A stretch of DNA of 43,179 bases from a virus, in the IMG/VR virus record IMGVR_UViG_3300043357_000047, positions 1-43,179 of that record; one strand, given 5' to 3'. The notes beneath the pieces are model-generated. The model had not been told where the DNA came from and ran no database searches. It saw only the letters and a program-made list of their open reading frames with translations. Numbering within the stretch: position 1 is the stretch's first letter; the number at the start of each line of letters is the position of its first letter. The position numbers and the translations under genes are program-made. Positions 30,808-38,294 of this stretch are shown here, piece by piece.

Positions 30808-32225
30808 CAAACAATCCTCAACTTGCGTTTAAGCGGGCCGCCCGAGGCGGCGGAAGGCGTCCGCGCGAAGCGCAGCATCATGAGGGCGTAACGAAGTGCT
30901 GATATGACGTCGTCGTGCTCCTTCACCGGGCGCCCGTCCTTGCGGTGATAGTTGCGAAACTCTTCCAGAAGGTCGTTGAGGTGCGAGAAGACGCGGAGGC
31001 GGCCTGATTCCAGCCGGTCGACCATGTCGGCGATGGACGCCTCGATGCCGAAGCCGCCCTCGGCGAAGGTGGCGTGCTCGAACAGCATTTTGAGGCCCTG
31101 GCGGCGGTATAACTCGGCGATCGGCTCGCCCGATGTCCGGTCATGGGAGGCCGCGTCGTGCGGCCACGCCACGGGGGTGGAAGGGCCCCAGCCTTTGAGG
31201 ATCTGGGCGTGCTGCGCGACGGTGTGCTGGGTGACGCTGAGGGCGTGCGTGACGTAGACGGCGTCCGCTTCGCGGTCATGCGCGATCCTGACGGCGCCGA
31301 ACGGGTGGTCGTAGCCGAGGTCGATGCCGATCAGGGTGGGCCAGTGCCGGGGGGTGGCGAAGGCGTCGATCACGAAGGCGTCCTCGGGCACGGCGAAAAC
31401 CTTGCCGGAGCCGAGTTGCGGAATGCCGCGCGTGCGCGCCTCGCGCTCATGTGGTTTATAAAACGATACGATCCGTTTACGTTGTTCCGGTGAGAAATGG
31501 GCGGCGTCATCGATCGTCATCTGCACGAGCACGCGGTCATTGGTGGCCGGGCGCGGGTAGAACAGGCGGACGACTTCGCTCATGCCTTCCAAGGGAGTGA
31601 AGGTGAGCATGATCATGCCGTTGCTGGCGTTGGTGCGGGTGACGGCCTCGCTGTAGATGTCATAGGGCGGCTCTTCATCGAGCCAGACCACGTCAAGGGT
31701 TTCCGCCTGCAACTTGGCCCGGTCCTGCTGATATGATTTGAAGCCGATGGTGGAGTTCGCTCCGGTGACATGACGGACGGATACGGTATCATAACCATCG
31801 GAGACGCCGCGAGAGGCGGTCGTATCGACCACGAGACGACGTGGCACGAGGCCGGTGCCGGGCGCGGCGGCGCGACCGAACAGCAGCCGCTGGCAGGAAT
31901 CACGGGTCAGCTCGGAGGAGACGCCGATCGCCCAGGCCGCGATGGGGTCATTGAAGACACGTCCCTGCCACCACGGGGGATAGAGGCCGGTGAGGTGATA
32001 ACTCATTTCGGCACTGGCACAAAAAGTTTTGCCCGTTTGATTTGATGCGAGTAGTAAACGTTCTCGGTGGGTCTTGCCGAACGCGTGGAACGCCGCCTGC
32101 CTTGGGTAAGGCTCGTATAGTTCAATCGCGCGTTCCGACAGGAGCCTGCGAGCCTCGAGGCGGAGAGCGCGGAGGCCGTCGGGGTCGGCGCGGAGCGCGG
32201 CGTCGAGGGTGAGGGGGGCGCTCAT
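30807..32225 (-). CDS. Terminase large subunit (472 aa)
   Basis: The DNA-packaging motor. ATPase domain: Walker A at residues 61-67 (SNQTGKT), adenine-contacting YEPYPRQAAFH just before it, and Walker B at 179-185 (VVWLDEE). The coupling motif is MLTFTPLEGM. RNase H-like nuclease domain: Asp302 (IGIDLGYDHPFG), then WPHDAASHD and a C-terminal Asp in HDDVISALRYALM. Length and motif order fit podovirus terminases. Start ATG 32225 overlaps the upstream stop (ATGA). The small subunit lies 1.5 kb upstream rather than adjacent. Confidence 0.92.
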   Translation of the reverse strand: MSAPLTLDAALRADPDGLRALRLEARRLLSERAIELYEPYPRQAAFHAFGKTHRERLLLASNQTGKTFCASAEMSYHLTGLYPPWWQGRVFNDPIAAWAIGVSSELTRDSCQRLLFGRAAAPGTGLVPRRLVVDTTASRGVSDGYDTVSVRHVTGANSTIGFKSYQQDRAKLQAETLDVVWLDEEPPYDIYSEAVTRTNASNGMIMLTFTPLEGMSEVVRLFYPRPATNDRVLVQMTIDDAAHFSPEQRKRIVSFYKPHEREARTRGIPQLGSGKVFAVPEDAFVIDAFATPRHWPTLIGIDLGYDHPFGAVRIAHDREADAVYVTHALSVTQHTVAQHAQILKGWGPSTPVAWPHDAASHDRTSGEPIAELYRRQGLKMLFEHATFAEGGFGIEASIADMVDRLESGRLRVFSHLNDLLEEFRNYHRKDGRPVKEHDDVISALRYALMMLRFARTPSAASGGPLKRKLRIV

Positions 32226-32479
32226 GATGGAGGCCGGGGGCGGGGGCCTCGGTGATGCGGCGCGCGGGTCCGCCGCGTGGGGGGCGGAGGGAAGAAGGCC
32301 GTCGTGATTTTGAGCATGATCAGGTTAAATTCATCGGTCCAGGATCGCAGCTTGTCGACGGTCACGGCCAGCTCGTCCAGCAGACGCTCGATCTCATCAG
32401 GGTCGGGCTGATTGGAGCTGACATGCTCTCGGCCCTGAAGGACCGAGGTTCCCAGTTTCCCGGGTGCTTCCTGCTTCAT
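32222..32479 (-). CDS. Short coiled-coil protein whose start comes from a TnpB relic (85 aa)
   Basis: The C-terminal 60 residues (DPDEIERLLDELAVTVDKLR, then SWTDEFNLIMLKI) form a convincing amphipathic helix and a basic Pro-rich tail. The N-terminal ~19 residues (MKQEAPGKLGTSVLQGREH) instead resemble translated 3'-end sequence of an IS200/IS605 tnpB element (KQEAP, LQG). ATG 32479 is the first plausible start; no start codon precedes the helix within the non-element part. The original N-terminus may thus have been replaced by the insertion. It overlaps the TerL start by four bases. Confidence 0.5.
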   Translation of the reverse strand: MKQEAPGKLGTSVLQGREHVSSNQPDPDEIERLLDELAVTVDKLRSWTDEFNLIMLKITTAFFPPPPTRRTRAPHHRGPRPRPPS

Positions 32480-32730
32480 CGAAGCTGCCCATGGGGTTTG
32501 TCGCCCACACTGCTTTCGCCTGGGGCTTTTACCGAGGCTGAACACCTCGAACCGGCAAACCCCACAGGTCTCAACGCTTCTCGACAGGCTTTAACTTCGG
32601 GCTCGCCCAGCCCTGGATCGTGGTTTGGACCCGCAATGGTTTGCATCTTACTGAAACTCCTTTCGACTGCCAGCGACTATCGGTTGCAAAGACGGGCTAA
32701 CCCGGCCCTGAAGGACCGGGCTTGCGCCCT
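32422..32730 (-). mobile_element. Relic or mini-element of the IS200/IS605 (TnpB) type with reRNA-like structure
   Basis: Read on the minus strand this ~300-bp block resembles the 3' end of tnpB and its omega/reRNA. A short frame contains EVKACREALRPVGF, like tnpB C-termini. The block ends in KQEAP-coding sequence and a terminal hairpin followed by CATGTCAG. The hairpin core CGGCCCTGAAGGACCG occurs identically at 32430-32445 and 32703-32718, so the block is flanked by similar hairpins. Inside, 32488-32500 pairs with 32556-32568 in a 13-bp stem that encloses a smaller stem (32533-32537 with 32545-32549). No TnpA or intact TnpB is present. Confidence 0.55.
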
Positions 32731-32740
32731 TCAAGGCCGG

Positions 32741-32962
32741 TCATGGCTGAACGTGGTCTCCTTCCCGGGCCAAAGCCAGAAACCGCTCGATGACGGCGGC
32801 GGGTTGGTGGTCGAACTCCCAGTCATCGGACTGGCCGGTCCAGCCGGCTTCGTAAGCGGGACGCACCAGAGCGGCGTGTTCGTCCCACAGCCGCCGGGCG
32901 CGGGCGCGGGTCCGCTCGTCAATGAGGGGCATGGGGTTCGCCGGGGGTGGGGTGGGGTCCAT
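32741..32962 (-). CDS. Small hypothetical protein (73 aa)
   Basis: A 73-residue helical protein (MDPTPPPANPMPLIDERTRA...), with RRLWDEHAALVRPAYEAGWT and DDWEFDHQPAAVIERFLALA. ATG 32962 overlaps the stop of the upstream zinc-finger gene as TGATG, which fixes the start. The gene ends just outside the TnpB-like relic. Function unknown. Confidence 0.62.
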   Translation of the reverse strand: MDPTPPPANPMPLIDERTRARARRLWDEHAALVRPAYEAGWTGQSDDWEFDHQPAAVIERFLALAREGDHVQP

Positions 32963-33192
32963 CAGCGAGGCCTCCCGAAACCGTGCCGGGACAAAGCCCG
33001 CGCCGTCCACGACCAGGAACAGTTCGGCTGGACAATAAAGACGAGGTCGCACTCGTCGCATTCCAGTTCAAACCCACACTGGTCGAAATACCACGCCTCG
33101 TCGGTCTCCCATTTCGCGCCGCAGCCGGGGCACATTGGTCCCACGTTGCTCCAGGTCGGCTCCAGCTCCTCGGGCGGTATCGTGATGCTCAC
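32962..33192 (-). CDS. Zinc-ribbon protein (76 aa)
   Basis: A 76-residue protein with MCPGCGAKWETD and, about 20 residues later, LECDECDLVF: two CxxC pairs able to bind one zinc, with an additional Cys between them. Zinc ribbons in small phage proteins often contact DNA or RNA polymerase, so a role in transcription is possible but not shown. It is the first gene after the repeat-rich non-coding block. Confidence 0.7.
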   Translation of the reverse strand: MSITIPPEELEPTWSNVGPMCPGCGAKWETDEAWYFDQCGFELECDECDLVFIVQPNCSWSWTARALSRHGFGRPR

Positions 33193-33300
33193 GGCTCGGT
33201 CTCCTGTTTCATGGCCCGTGGCGGGGCCTGGATGGGGTCTGGGCGGGTCGGGGGGCTGGGGTGGTGGGTGAGAGCGGGGCGAGGGTGGAGGGGCTCTCCG

Positions 33301-33445
33301 CCTCTCTCCAGCTCACCGGAGGGGGTTCCTGGGGAGAGTCCGGTGGCCCGCCTCTCTCCAGCTCACCGGAGGGGGTTCCTGGGGAGAGTCCGGTGGCCCG
33401 CCTCTCTCCAGATCACCGGAGGGGGTTCCTGGGGAGAGTCCGGTG
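33301..33445. repeat. Three tandem 50-bp repeats with internal dyad symmetry
   Basis: Copies at 33301-33350 and 33351-33400 are identical. The third, 33401-33445, differs at base 33412 (A for C) and is truncated. Each unit contains two overlapping inverted repeats: CACCGGA with TCCGGTG (perfect, 7 bp) and CTCTCC with GGAGAG. The two hairpins interleave and would exclude each other. There is no spacer variation, so it is not a CRISPR array. It lies in non-coding DNA between the small and large terminase genes. Confidence 0.9.
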
Positions 33446-33710
33446 GGAGGGGTGGGTCCTCTTTTCACAGGCCGCCCCCCTCCAAAGCCGCCCCCGGGGG
33501 GTCAAACGCAACCCCGGGTAGAGCGAATGCAACCATCAGTTGGTGCAACCATTGAGCGAGTGCATGCAACCACAGGTAGACCACGCGTTCAATCAGGGAG
33601 TCGGGATACTGATCAAACGGTCGATTGAACACATCGCATGGTTCTGTATGAGCGTTAGTTGCTACAGCCGCCGGCGGTATAACGCAAGACATGCGTGGTA
33701 TTGTAATGAA
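33446..33710. other. Non-coding or weakly coding spacer after small terminase
   Basis: Between the 50-bp repeats and the small terminase stop I see no well-supported gene. A minus-strand frame from ATG 33692 to 33465 (75 codons, LWLHALAQWLHQLMVAFALP) lacks a Shine-Dalgarno and overlaps the TGCAACC repeats. It could be a small membrane protein, but I rate it unlikely. Confidence 0.5.
33507..33572. repeat. Iterated TGCAACCA motif
   Basis: TGCAACCA occurs exactly at 33528-33535, 33544-33551 and 33565-33572, with a related CGCAACCC at 33507-33514. Start-to-start distances are 21, 16 and 21 bases. A row of short direct repeats close to terS is the layout of packaging (pac) or protein-binding sites. 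Confidence 0.55.
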
Positions 33711-34190
33711 CTACCATGCTTCGTCGCTCGCCTCGATCGTCGTTGCCTCGGCCTCGATCGTCAGCTCCGGAGTCAGCGCGCTGTCGATCAGCCGCAACAG
33801 CGCACGCAGGCGCTGAGCGGGCATTTGTTGCAAAGGTGAACTGACTTCCATCGTCCGCATAACGAACATCCCCAGCTCCCGCCCCACCAGCTCCAACCCC
33901 CGATACACATTCGACCGATCCCGCGCCGCCTTGCTCTCGGTAACGTTCTCGATCAGCTCTCGCATCACCCAGTCCCTGGTGGGCACGATCGCCCGCGCCA
34001 CCTCGGACGCGCGCAGCGTCTCCACCGCCTCGTTCAGCTCCGCGATCCGCTGAACGACCGCCTCGCGCAGCATCAGCTTTCCCCCGGCGCTGTTCCCCTT
34101 GTAGCCCGCTTCCTTCGCGGCCTTGCTCGGACTGAGCCCTCTGGCGATCCCCTCGCAGAACAGCCGCTCGCGCTCTTTCAGCATCACCAC
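33711..34190 (-). CDS. Terminase small subunit (159 aa)
   Basis: A 159-residue DNA-recognition subunit of the packaging motor. The N-terminal HTH follows the Terminase_2 pattern: KERERLFCEGIARGLSPSKA, then AKEAGYKGNSAGGKLMLR, then VVQRIAELNE. A central coiled region for oligomerisation follows, then an acidic C-terminus that would contact the large subunit (TIEAEATTIEASDEAW). GTG 34190 is favoured: GGAG lies seven bases upstream. ATG 34184, overlapping the resolvase stop, is the alternative. Confidence 0.82.
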   Translation of the reverse strand: MVMLKERERLFCEGIARGLSPSKAAKEAGYKGNSAGGKLMLREAVVQRIAELNEAVETLRASEVARAIVPTRDWVMRELIENVTESKAARDRSNVYRGLELVGRELGMFVMRTMEVSSPLQQMPAQRLRALLRLIDSALTPELTIEAEATTIEASDEAW

Positions 34191-34729
34191 GTGTCATCTC
34201 CGTCATCCACCGTCTGACGATAACCCCACCACGCCAGCAGCACGGCATCCGCCACGTCATGCCGGTCCAGCGCCACCCCCGCCTCGCGGCTCGTCAGCAT
34301 CATCGCCGAGGCCTCCGGCCCCACCAGTTCACGCGCCATCGCCATGCTGGCGGCTTTGCCTTCGACACCCCCGCCAAGGCCGAACGCGGTGCGCCATGTC
34401 ACGGGCCACACATGAAACGCCACGCGCCCCAGGCCCAGCAGCAGTCCGTTGATCATTCCCGCGCGGAATCCCAGCGTGAACGCACTGCTCCGGCCCATCT
34501 GCGGAGACGCCTGCTGCCGCTCCACGATGATGTCGCCCGCCTGTTCCAGCTGCTCCACGACACTCGCGAGCGCGACCTCGGTGCGCGGCATGTCCAGCCC
34601 ATCCAACCCATTGAGGTCGACGGCTGCGAAAAGCCGGGGCGCGCTCATTTCAGGGGTCATGTAGATCGAGGCCAGAGCCCCGTTCACACCCGGATCGACC
34701 CCGACAAAGATATTTCGATCTTGCACCAT
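34184..34729 (-). CDS. RuvC-like Holliday junction resolvase (181 aa)
   Basis: An RNase H-fold endonuclease. FVGVDPGVNGALAS carries the first catalytic Asp (Asp12). DIIVERQQASPQMGRSS carries Glu70, and the C-terminal HDVADAVLLAWW supplies Asp158 and Asp161. VDLNGLDGLDMPR and the WPVTWRTAFGL loop match phage RuvC-type enzymes. It would cut branched replication intermediates before packaging, in line with its place before terS. ATG 34729, preceded by AAGGTG at eight bases, is chosen over the GTG at 34744, which lacks a ribosome-binding site. Confidence 0.87.
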   Translation of the reverse strand: MVQDRNIFVGVDPGVNGALASIYMTPEMSAPRLFAAVDLNGLDGLDMPRTEVALASVVEQLEQAGDIIVERQQASPQMGRSSAFTLGFRAGMINGLLLGLGRVAFHVWPVTWRTAFGLGGGVEGKAASMAMARELVGPEASAMMLTSREAGVALDRHDVADAVLLAWWGYRQTVDDGDDTW

Positions 34730-35073
34730 TCTGCACACCTTCACAGCAAAAACACATATTGTCCCACATACGCTCTTTCCTCTCTTTTCCCCCCTCCTAT
34801 ATTACCATACTTTCATTACTCCTTGTTCATTTTCGCAGCATATCCCTCTTTTCCCCTCTTTCCTTGTTGTTTATGTAACTCCCTTGAATCACTGTGATGC
34901 TGTGTAAACAATAGAAACATGGAGATGGCGCCGGCAACTTTCACTTCACACCATACTGTGAGCGCGCTGTGATGCTGTGCATCTCGTCCTTCGCATATGC
35001 AACATATCAAAAGGCAATCTGCACAGCAACTGCACAGCACGAGCCAAAGTGCTGTGAGTGATGTTTCAATGAC
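34730..35073. promoter_or_regulatory. AT-richer intergenic region with repeated CTGTG boxes
   Basis: This 340-base gap precedes the resolvase-terminase genes and follows the primase gene. CTGTGATGCTGTG occurs exactly at 34892-34904 and 34967-34979. TGCACAGCA occurs at 35020-35028 and 35031-35039, the opposite orientation of the same core, and GTGCTGTG lies near 35050. A pyrimidine-rich tract (34764-34800) is next to the resolvase gene. Likely a promoter/operator for the packaging genes or an origin; no convincing gene is present. Confidence 0.5.
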
Positions 35074-37518
35074 TTAGTCGAACTCGGGAATGTTGGATTT
35101 ACCCCGATCCGCGACCAGTTGATCCTTCAAAGCACGGGTCGTGAGCTGCCCCGCCAGGGCCGCGTTTCCCGCGCGCGTCCAGACCCGAGGCCTGTCATCT
35201 CCATCCACGATCTGTTGCGGCAAAGTCACCCATTTGAGCATCTTGAGCGCCTTCACGACGTGCTCCCTGGACATGCCCCGGGCTACCATGTCCCCCGCCT
35301 GCCATTTGCCCGCCTGACCCTTGTCGGTCAGCTCCGCGACCGTCACGAAGTTACGCGGCCGCATTGGGCGTCCATCATCCCAGAGCCCCATCACCCAGGC
35401 TACCGCCGGATGCGCGCCCTTACGCGCCATCAGGGCTTTCGCCGCCGTCATCGGCGGGCGCGCGTTCGGGTTGAACCGCGACACGTCACGGCTCAGCAGG
35501 AATCCCATGACGGCCTCCTTGCCGCCATGCGCATACCAATCGTGCAACACCCCCGCCCTGGCGTCGGCTTCTTCCGCGCCGCCAGCGCCCATCACGACGG
35601 CTACGACGTCGAGGCGCCGGTCATCCTCCGCCATGGCGATGGCGTCCTCGTTGTTGGTCGTGATGAAAACGTTAATAATGTTTGGAATGTCATACTCTTC
35701 CAGCCCTTTCCTGTTGATGCGGAACCTGTCCGGCGGCGTCGTCAGCCAGCCCTTGACGTCCTCATAGACATCACGCCGCCGGGCGGATGGCATCTCGGCG
35801 ACCAGCAGCCACGCGCGCTCCAGATACGAATTGAACGATCCGCCCAGCACGGCGCCTTGCACGACCGTGTGGTTGTGCTCCCCGATCGCCGCCCAGAACG
35901 GCACCAGAAGCGTATCCTTGCCGGTGCCCTGACCGCCCTGGAGCACCAGGGCTGAGTTGATCTTGCGCCCGGGGTTCTGGAGCGCCCACGCCAGGCGGTC
36001 GATCACCCTCCGCCTGTCGCTCTCCTCCGGTATCAGGCGCTCGGCGTGATCCAGCCACGGCTTGACATCAGCAGCCGTGGCGCCCCTCAACGGCACCAGC
36101 CGCGACGGCCTCCAGACATTGGCGTGGACCTGCCCGCCCTCGTCCACCAGCGCGCCGGCGCCAGGGCGCATGGTCAGCGAGTGTGCTTTCCGCATGCCTG
36201 AATCCGCCCGCGCCAGACGCGCGATGAGGCTCTTGCGCCCGCCGACCGTGGCGCCGCCCACGCCCATGTGCTGCGCCTCCATCCGCAGGCGTAGCTCGTC
36301 CATCAGCAGAAACGTCTCCGTATCCAGCCAACGGTGCTGCGTCAGGCAGTAGATCATCCGCGCGGCCAGCTTCCTGAAGGCCGCGCCGGCTGTCTCGCGC
36401 GCGTCGGCCTCGCCTGGCTTCGTCTCCGCCGCCTCACGCGGTAGCAGCCCCCTGGCGCTGCCCTCCTCCGCCTCCACCACCACGTCGAACTCGTCGCACC
36501 GGGCGCGGCTCGGCGTCACCCAGCGCCTGTCGGTCTGCCGCGCCAGATACCACAGCGTGCCCCAGCCAAGCGCGTCGGCGGGTGAGTCGAACCAGTGTGC
36601 CCACCGCTCGCGGCAGGCCTCGTCGTCGTGCTTCCAGTCACACTTCTCGGACCACTTCCGCCACGCCTCGAACGCATCCGGGTCGCCGCCGCTGGCGGCG
36701 TGCGCGGCCATGCCGACCCGGCTCCAGTCGTCCCAGTGCAGGTCCTCGTTGCTCATCACGCCCAGGGCACTGGCGATGTCGCCCGCCTCGGCTGTTCGCA
36801 CCGGCCCCGCCCGCCGGATCCGGGCGTCCCGGTCGCGCTCCCGGCTCATCTTCTGCTTGTCGGCCAGCAGCCACAGCTCGAACGCCACGCCGCCGATATC
36901 CACTGTCGCGTCACCGCGCCAGTCCCAACCGGTCACCGTGACGTAGCGCGCGCAGGCGAAGTAGATCTCGATCGCCGCGCGCGGGTCGCACTCCCTCGAC
37001 CCGCCCCAGACCGCCAGCCCCTCGTCATCCTGCGCGGCCAGGAAGGCCGGCATCAGCAGCTTGCCCTGGAACGCCACGTCGAAGCCGCAGGCGCCCAGGA
37101 CGCGCAGGCCGGTCCCGGAGGGCGTCACCTCGACGTAAGCGCCCTGGCACATCTCCAGGACCGCCAGCGCCCACGGCGCCACCTCTCCCGTGACCGGGTC
37201 GCGGCACTTGTCGATGTCCAGGAAGGCTCTCGTCAGGTCGTCCACGCAGAACCAGCCAACGCCGACCGCGCCCGCGACCCCCACGCCAGCGGCGGCCTCC
37301 GTCCAGGTCACGCAGCCTCGCGTGTTGTTGACCCGCGCGCCGTAGCCCGTTCTCGGCAGGGTCGGGCGCTTGGTCCATGCCGCCGTGCCGTCGCGGCGCG
37401 GCACGATCTTCTGAACCCAGGTGCACCATCGCCGCTCCGCCAGCATGGCCGCGAGGGTGGGGATCGTGGCGAGGTCGAGCCCGCGCGCGCGCGGGTCCAG
37501 GGGGGTCGCGCCGGGCAT
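35074..37518 (-). CDS. Primase-helicase (prim-pol, PriCT-2, helicase) (814 aa)
   Basis: A multifunctional replication protein. N-terminus (residues 25-140): prim-pol-like domain, with RWCTWVQKI, KRPTLPRTGYGARVNN, the metal-binding pair FLDIDKC (Asp101 and Asp103) and VEVTPSGTGLRVLG. Middle: a PriCT-2-like segment, LGVMSNEDLHWDDWSRVGMA then DPDAFEAWRKWSEKC. C-terminus: superfamily 3-type (DUF5906/VapE-like) helicase with Walker A LQGGQGTGKDTLL near residue 525 and a Walker B-like WLLVAEMP after it. It would prime and unwind phage DNA. It is on the strand opposite to the polymerase operon. Start ATG 37518 overlaps the upstream stop. Confidence 0.87.
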   Translation of the reverse strand: MPGATPLDPRARGLDLATIPTLAAMLAERRWCTWVQKIVPRRDGTAAWTKRPTLPRTGYGARVNNTRGCVTWTEAAAGVGVAGAVGVGWFCVDDLTRAFLDIDKCRDPVTGEVAPWALAVLEMCQGAYVEVTPSGTGLRVLGACGFDVAFQGKLLMPAFLAAQDDEGLAVWGGSRECDPRAAIEIYFACARYVTVTGWDWRGDATVDIGGVAFELWLLADKQKMSRERDRDARIRRAGPVRTAEAGDIASALGVMSNEDLHWDDWSRVGMAAHAASGGDPDAFEAWRKWSEKCDWKHDDEACRERWAHWFDSPADALGWGTLWYLARQTDRRWVTPSRARCDEFDVVVEAEEGSARGLLPREAAETKPGEADARETAGAAFRKLAARMIYCLTQHRWLDTETFLLMDELRLRMEAQHMGVGGATVGGRKSLIARLARADSGMRKAHSLTMRPGAGALVDEGGQVHANVWRPSRLVPLRGATAADVKPWLDHAERLIPEESDRRRVIDRLAWALQNPGRKINSALVLQGGQGTGKDTLLVPFWAAIGEHNHTVVQGAVLGGSFNSYLERAWLLVAEMPSARRRDVYEDVKGWLTTPPDRFRINRKGLEEYDIPNIINVFITTNNEDAIAMAEDDRRLDVVAVVMGAGGAEEADARAGVLHDWYAHGGKEAVMGFLLSRDVSRFNPNARPPMTAAKALMARKGAHPAVAWVMGLWDDGRPMRPRNFVTVAELTDKGQAGKWQAGDMVARGMSREHVVKALKMLKWVTLPQQIVDGDDRPRVWTRAGNAALAGQLTTRALKDQLVADRGKSNIPEFD

Positions 37519-37880
37519 CAGGCGTTCCCTCCGCGTTCGCCCCGTCTGCGTCTGAGGTCACGCCTGACGCTCTGCAGCTGCTCCCGGATCGCCTGGAGCA
37601 GCCTCGCCTTCTCCTCGGGCACCAGACCGTCCCAGTCCTCCCGCTCCATTGGCACCCAGCGCCCGCCCCGGCGGACATAGGGCCCGGCGCAGTTCAGACA
37701 GATCGACGGGTCGCCCTCGCCCGGCGGCGCATGGTGCGCCGGGTCGAAGGGCGAAGCCACGCTCATCACGCAGCCACAACCAACGCACATCCACGCTGGC
37801 TCGCGCGTGGTGTCGTCATCGCGGCGGCGAGGATGACAGCCGCCAGTTTGTCCAGGAAACCCGCGTCTGAACCGTTGCAT
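37518..37880 (-). CDS. Cys-rich small protein (120 aa)
   Basis: A 120-residue protein with WMCVGCGCVMS and, about 30 residues later, ICLNCAGPYVRRGGRW, together a probable zinc site. The C-terminus is a basic helix (RLLQAIREQLQSVRRDLRRR). Start ATG 37880 has GGGAGG seven bases upstream; it overlaps the preceding gene by 65 bases. A DNA-binding accessory of the primase next to it is possible. Confidence 0.65.
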   Translation of the reverse strand: MQRFRRGFPGQTGGCHPRRRDDDTTREPAWMCVGCGCVMSVASPFDPAHHAPPGEGDPSICLNCAGPYVRRGGRWVPMEREDWDGLVPEEKARLLQAIREQLQSVRRDLRRRRGERGGNA

Positions 37881-38253
37881 CGCGTTTCCTCCCTTGCTTC
37901 GCCCCGGCGGCATCAGCGCCGCCGGAACGGATCATCTCGCGCAGGCGGTCGCCGAACGTGGCCGGGTCCATTGGCAGGCCGTAATAATTGAGGAAGACGT
38001 GCATCGCGCCCAGGTCCACGCCGGTCGCGCGTGAGATCTCCTGGGCGCGGCAACGGCGGACATACAGCTCCGGGTAAAGCGGATGATCACGCTCGAGGCG
38101 GGAGATGTCCCGCCACCGCAGGCGGCAAACTTCAGCGCGCGAGCAGTCCGTGTGCAACATCCAGCGCGCGGCGCCTCCGGCCCAGTGCCCGGCGGCGCCG
38201 CGCAGCAGGGCCTCGCGCTCGTCGGGGTTGTAAACTTTCGGTTTTCCGCTCAC
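37816..38253 (-). CDS. Helical DNA-binding-like protein (145 aa)
   Basis: A 145-residue protein starting at GTG 38253, with GGAGGGGG eight bases upstream. It is helical and basic, with MLHTDCSRAEVCRLRWRDIS and EISRATGVDLGAMHVFLNYY, the latter like a helix-turn-helix. The RAEVCRLRWRDI stretch recalls box I of tyrosine recombinases, but no other catalytic motif follows, so I do not call an integrase. Between repressor and primase; function unknown. Confidence 0.6.
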   Translation of the reverse strand: MSGKPKVYNPDEREALLRGAAGHWAGGAARWMLHTDCSRAEVCRLRWRDISRLERDHPLYPELYVRRCRAQEISRATGVDLGAMHVFLNYYGLPMDPATFGDRLREMIRSGGADAAGAKQGRKRDATVQTRVSWTNWRLSSSPPR

Positions 38254-38294
38254 GACGCGGCCCCCTCCGGTGTTGGCCGGAGAGGCTGGCACGG

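Noticed and set aside
33301-33445. CRISPR array
   Set aside because: The entire 50-bp unit is repeated; there are no variable spacers and no cas genes.
33465-33692. 75-codon minus-strand frame after small terminase
   Set aside because: No Shine-Dalgarno, and it overlaps the iterated TGCAACC motif. Kept only as a remark in the spacer entry.
34816-35040. A 74-codon Cys-rich minus-strand frame (MLCSCCADCLLICC...)
   Set aside because: Lies across the repeated CTGTG boxes, which create the Cys/His codons. No ribosome-binding site and no plausible fold.
37816-38253. Possible tyrosine integrase (RAEVCRLRWRDI resembles box I)
   Set aside because: Only 145 residues, and no R-H-R-Y catalytic set follows. 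The similarity is a short helix pattern.
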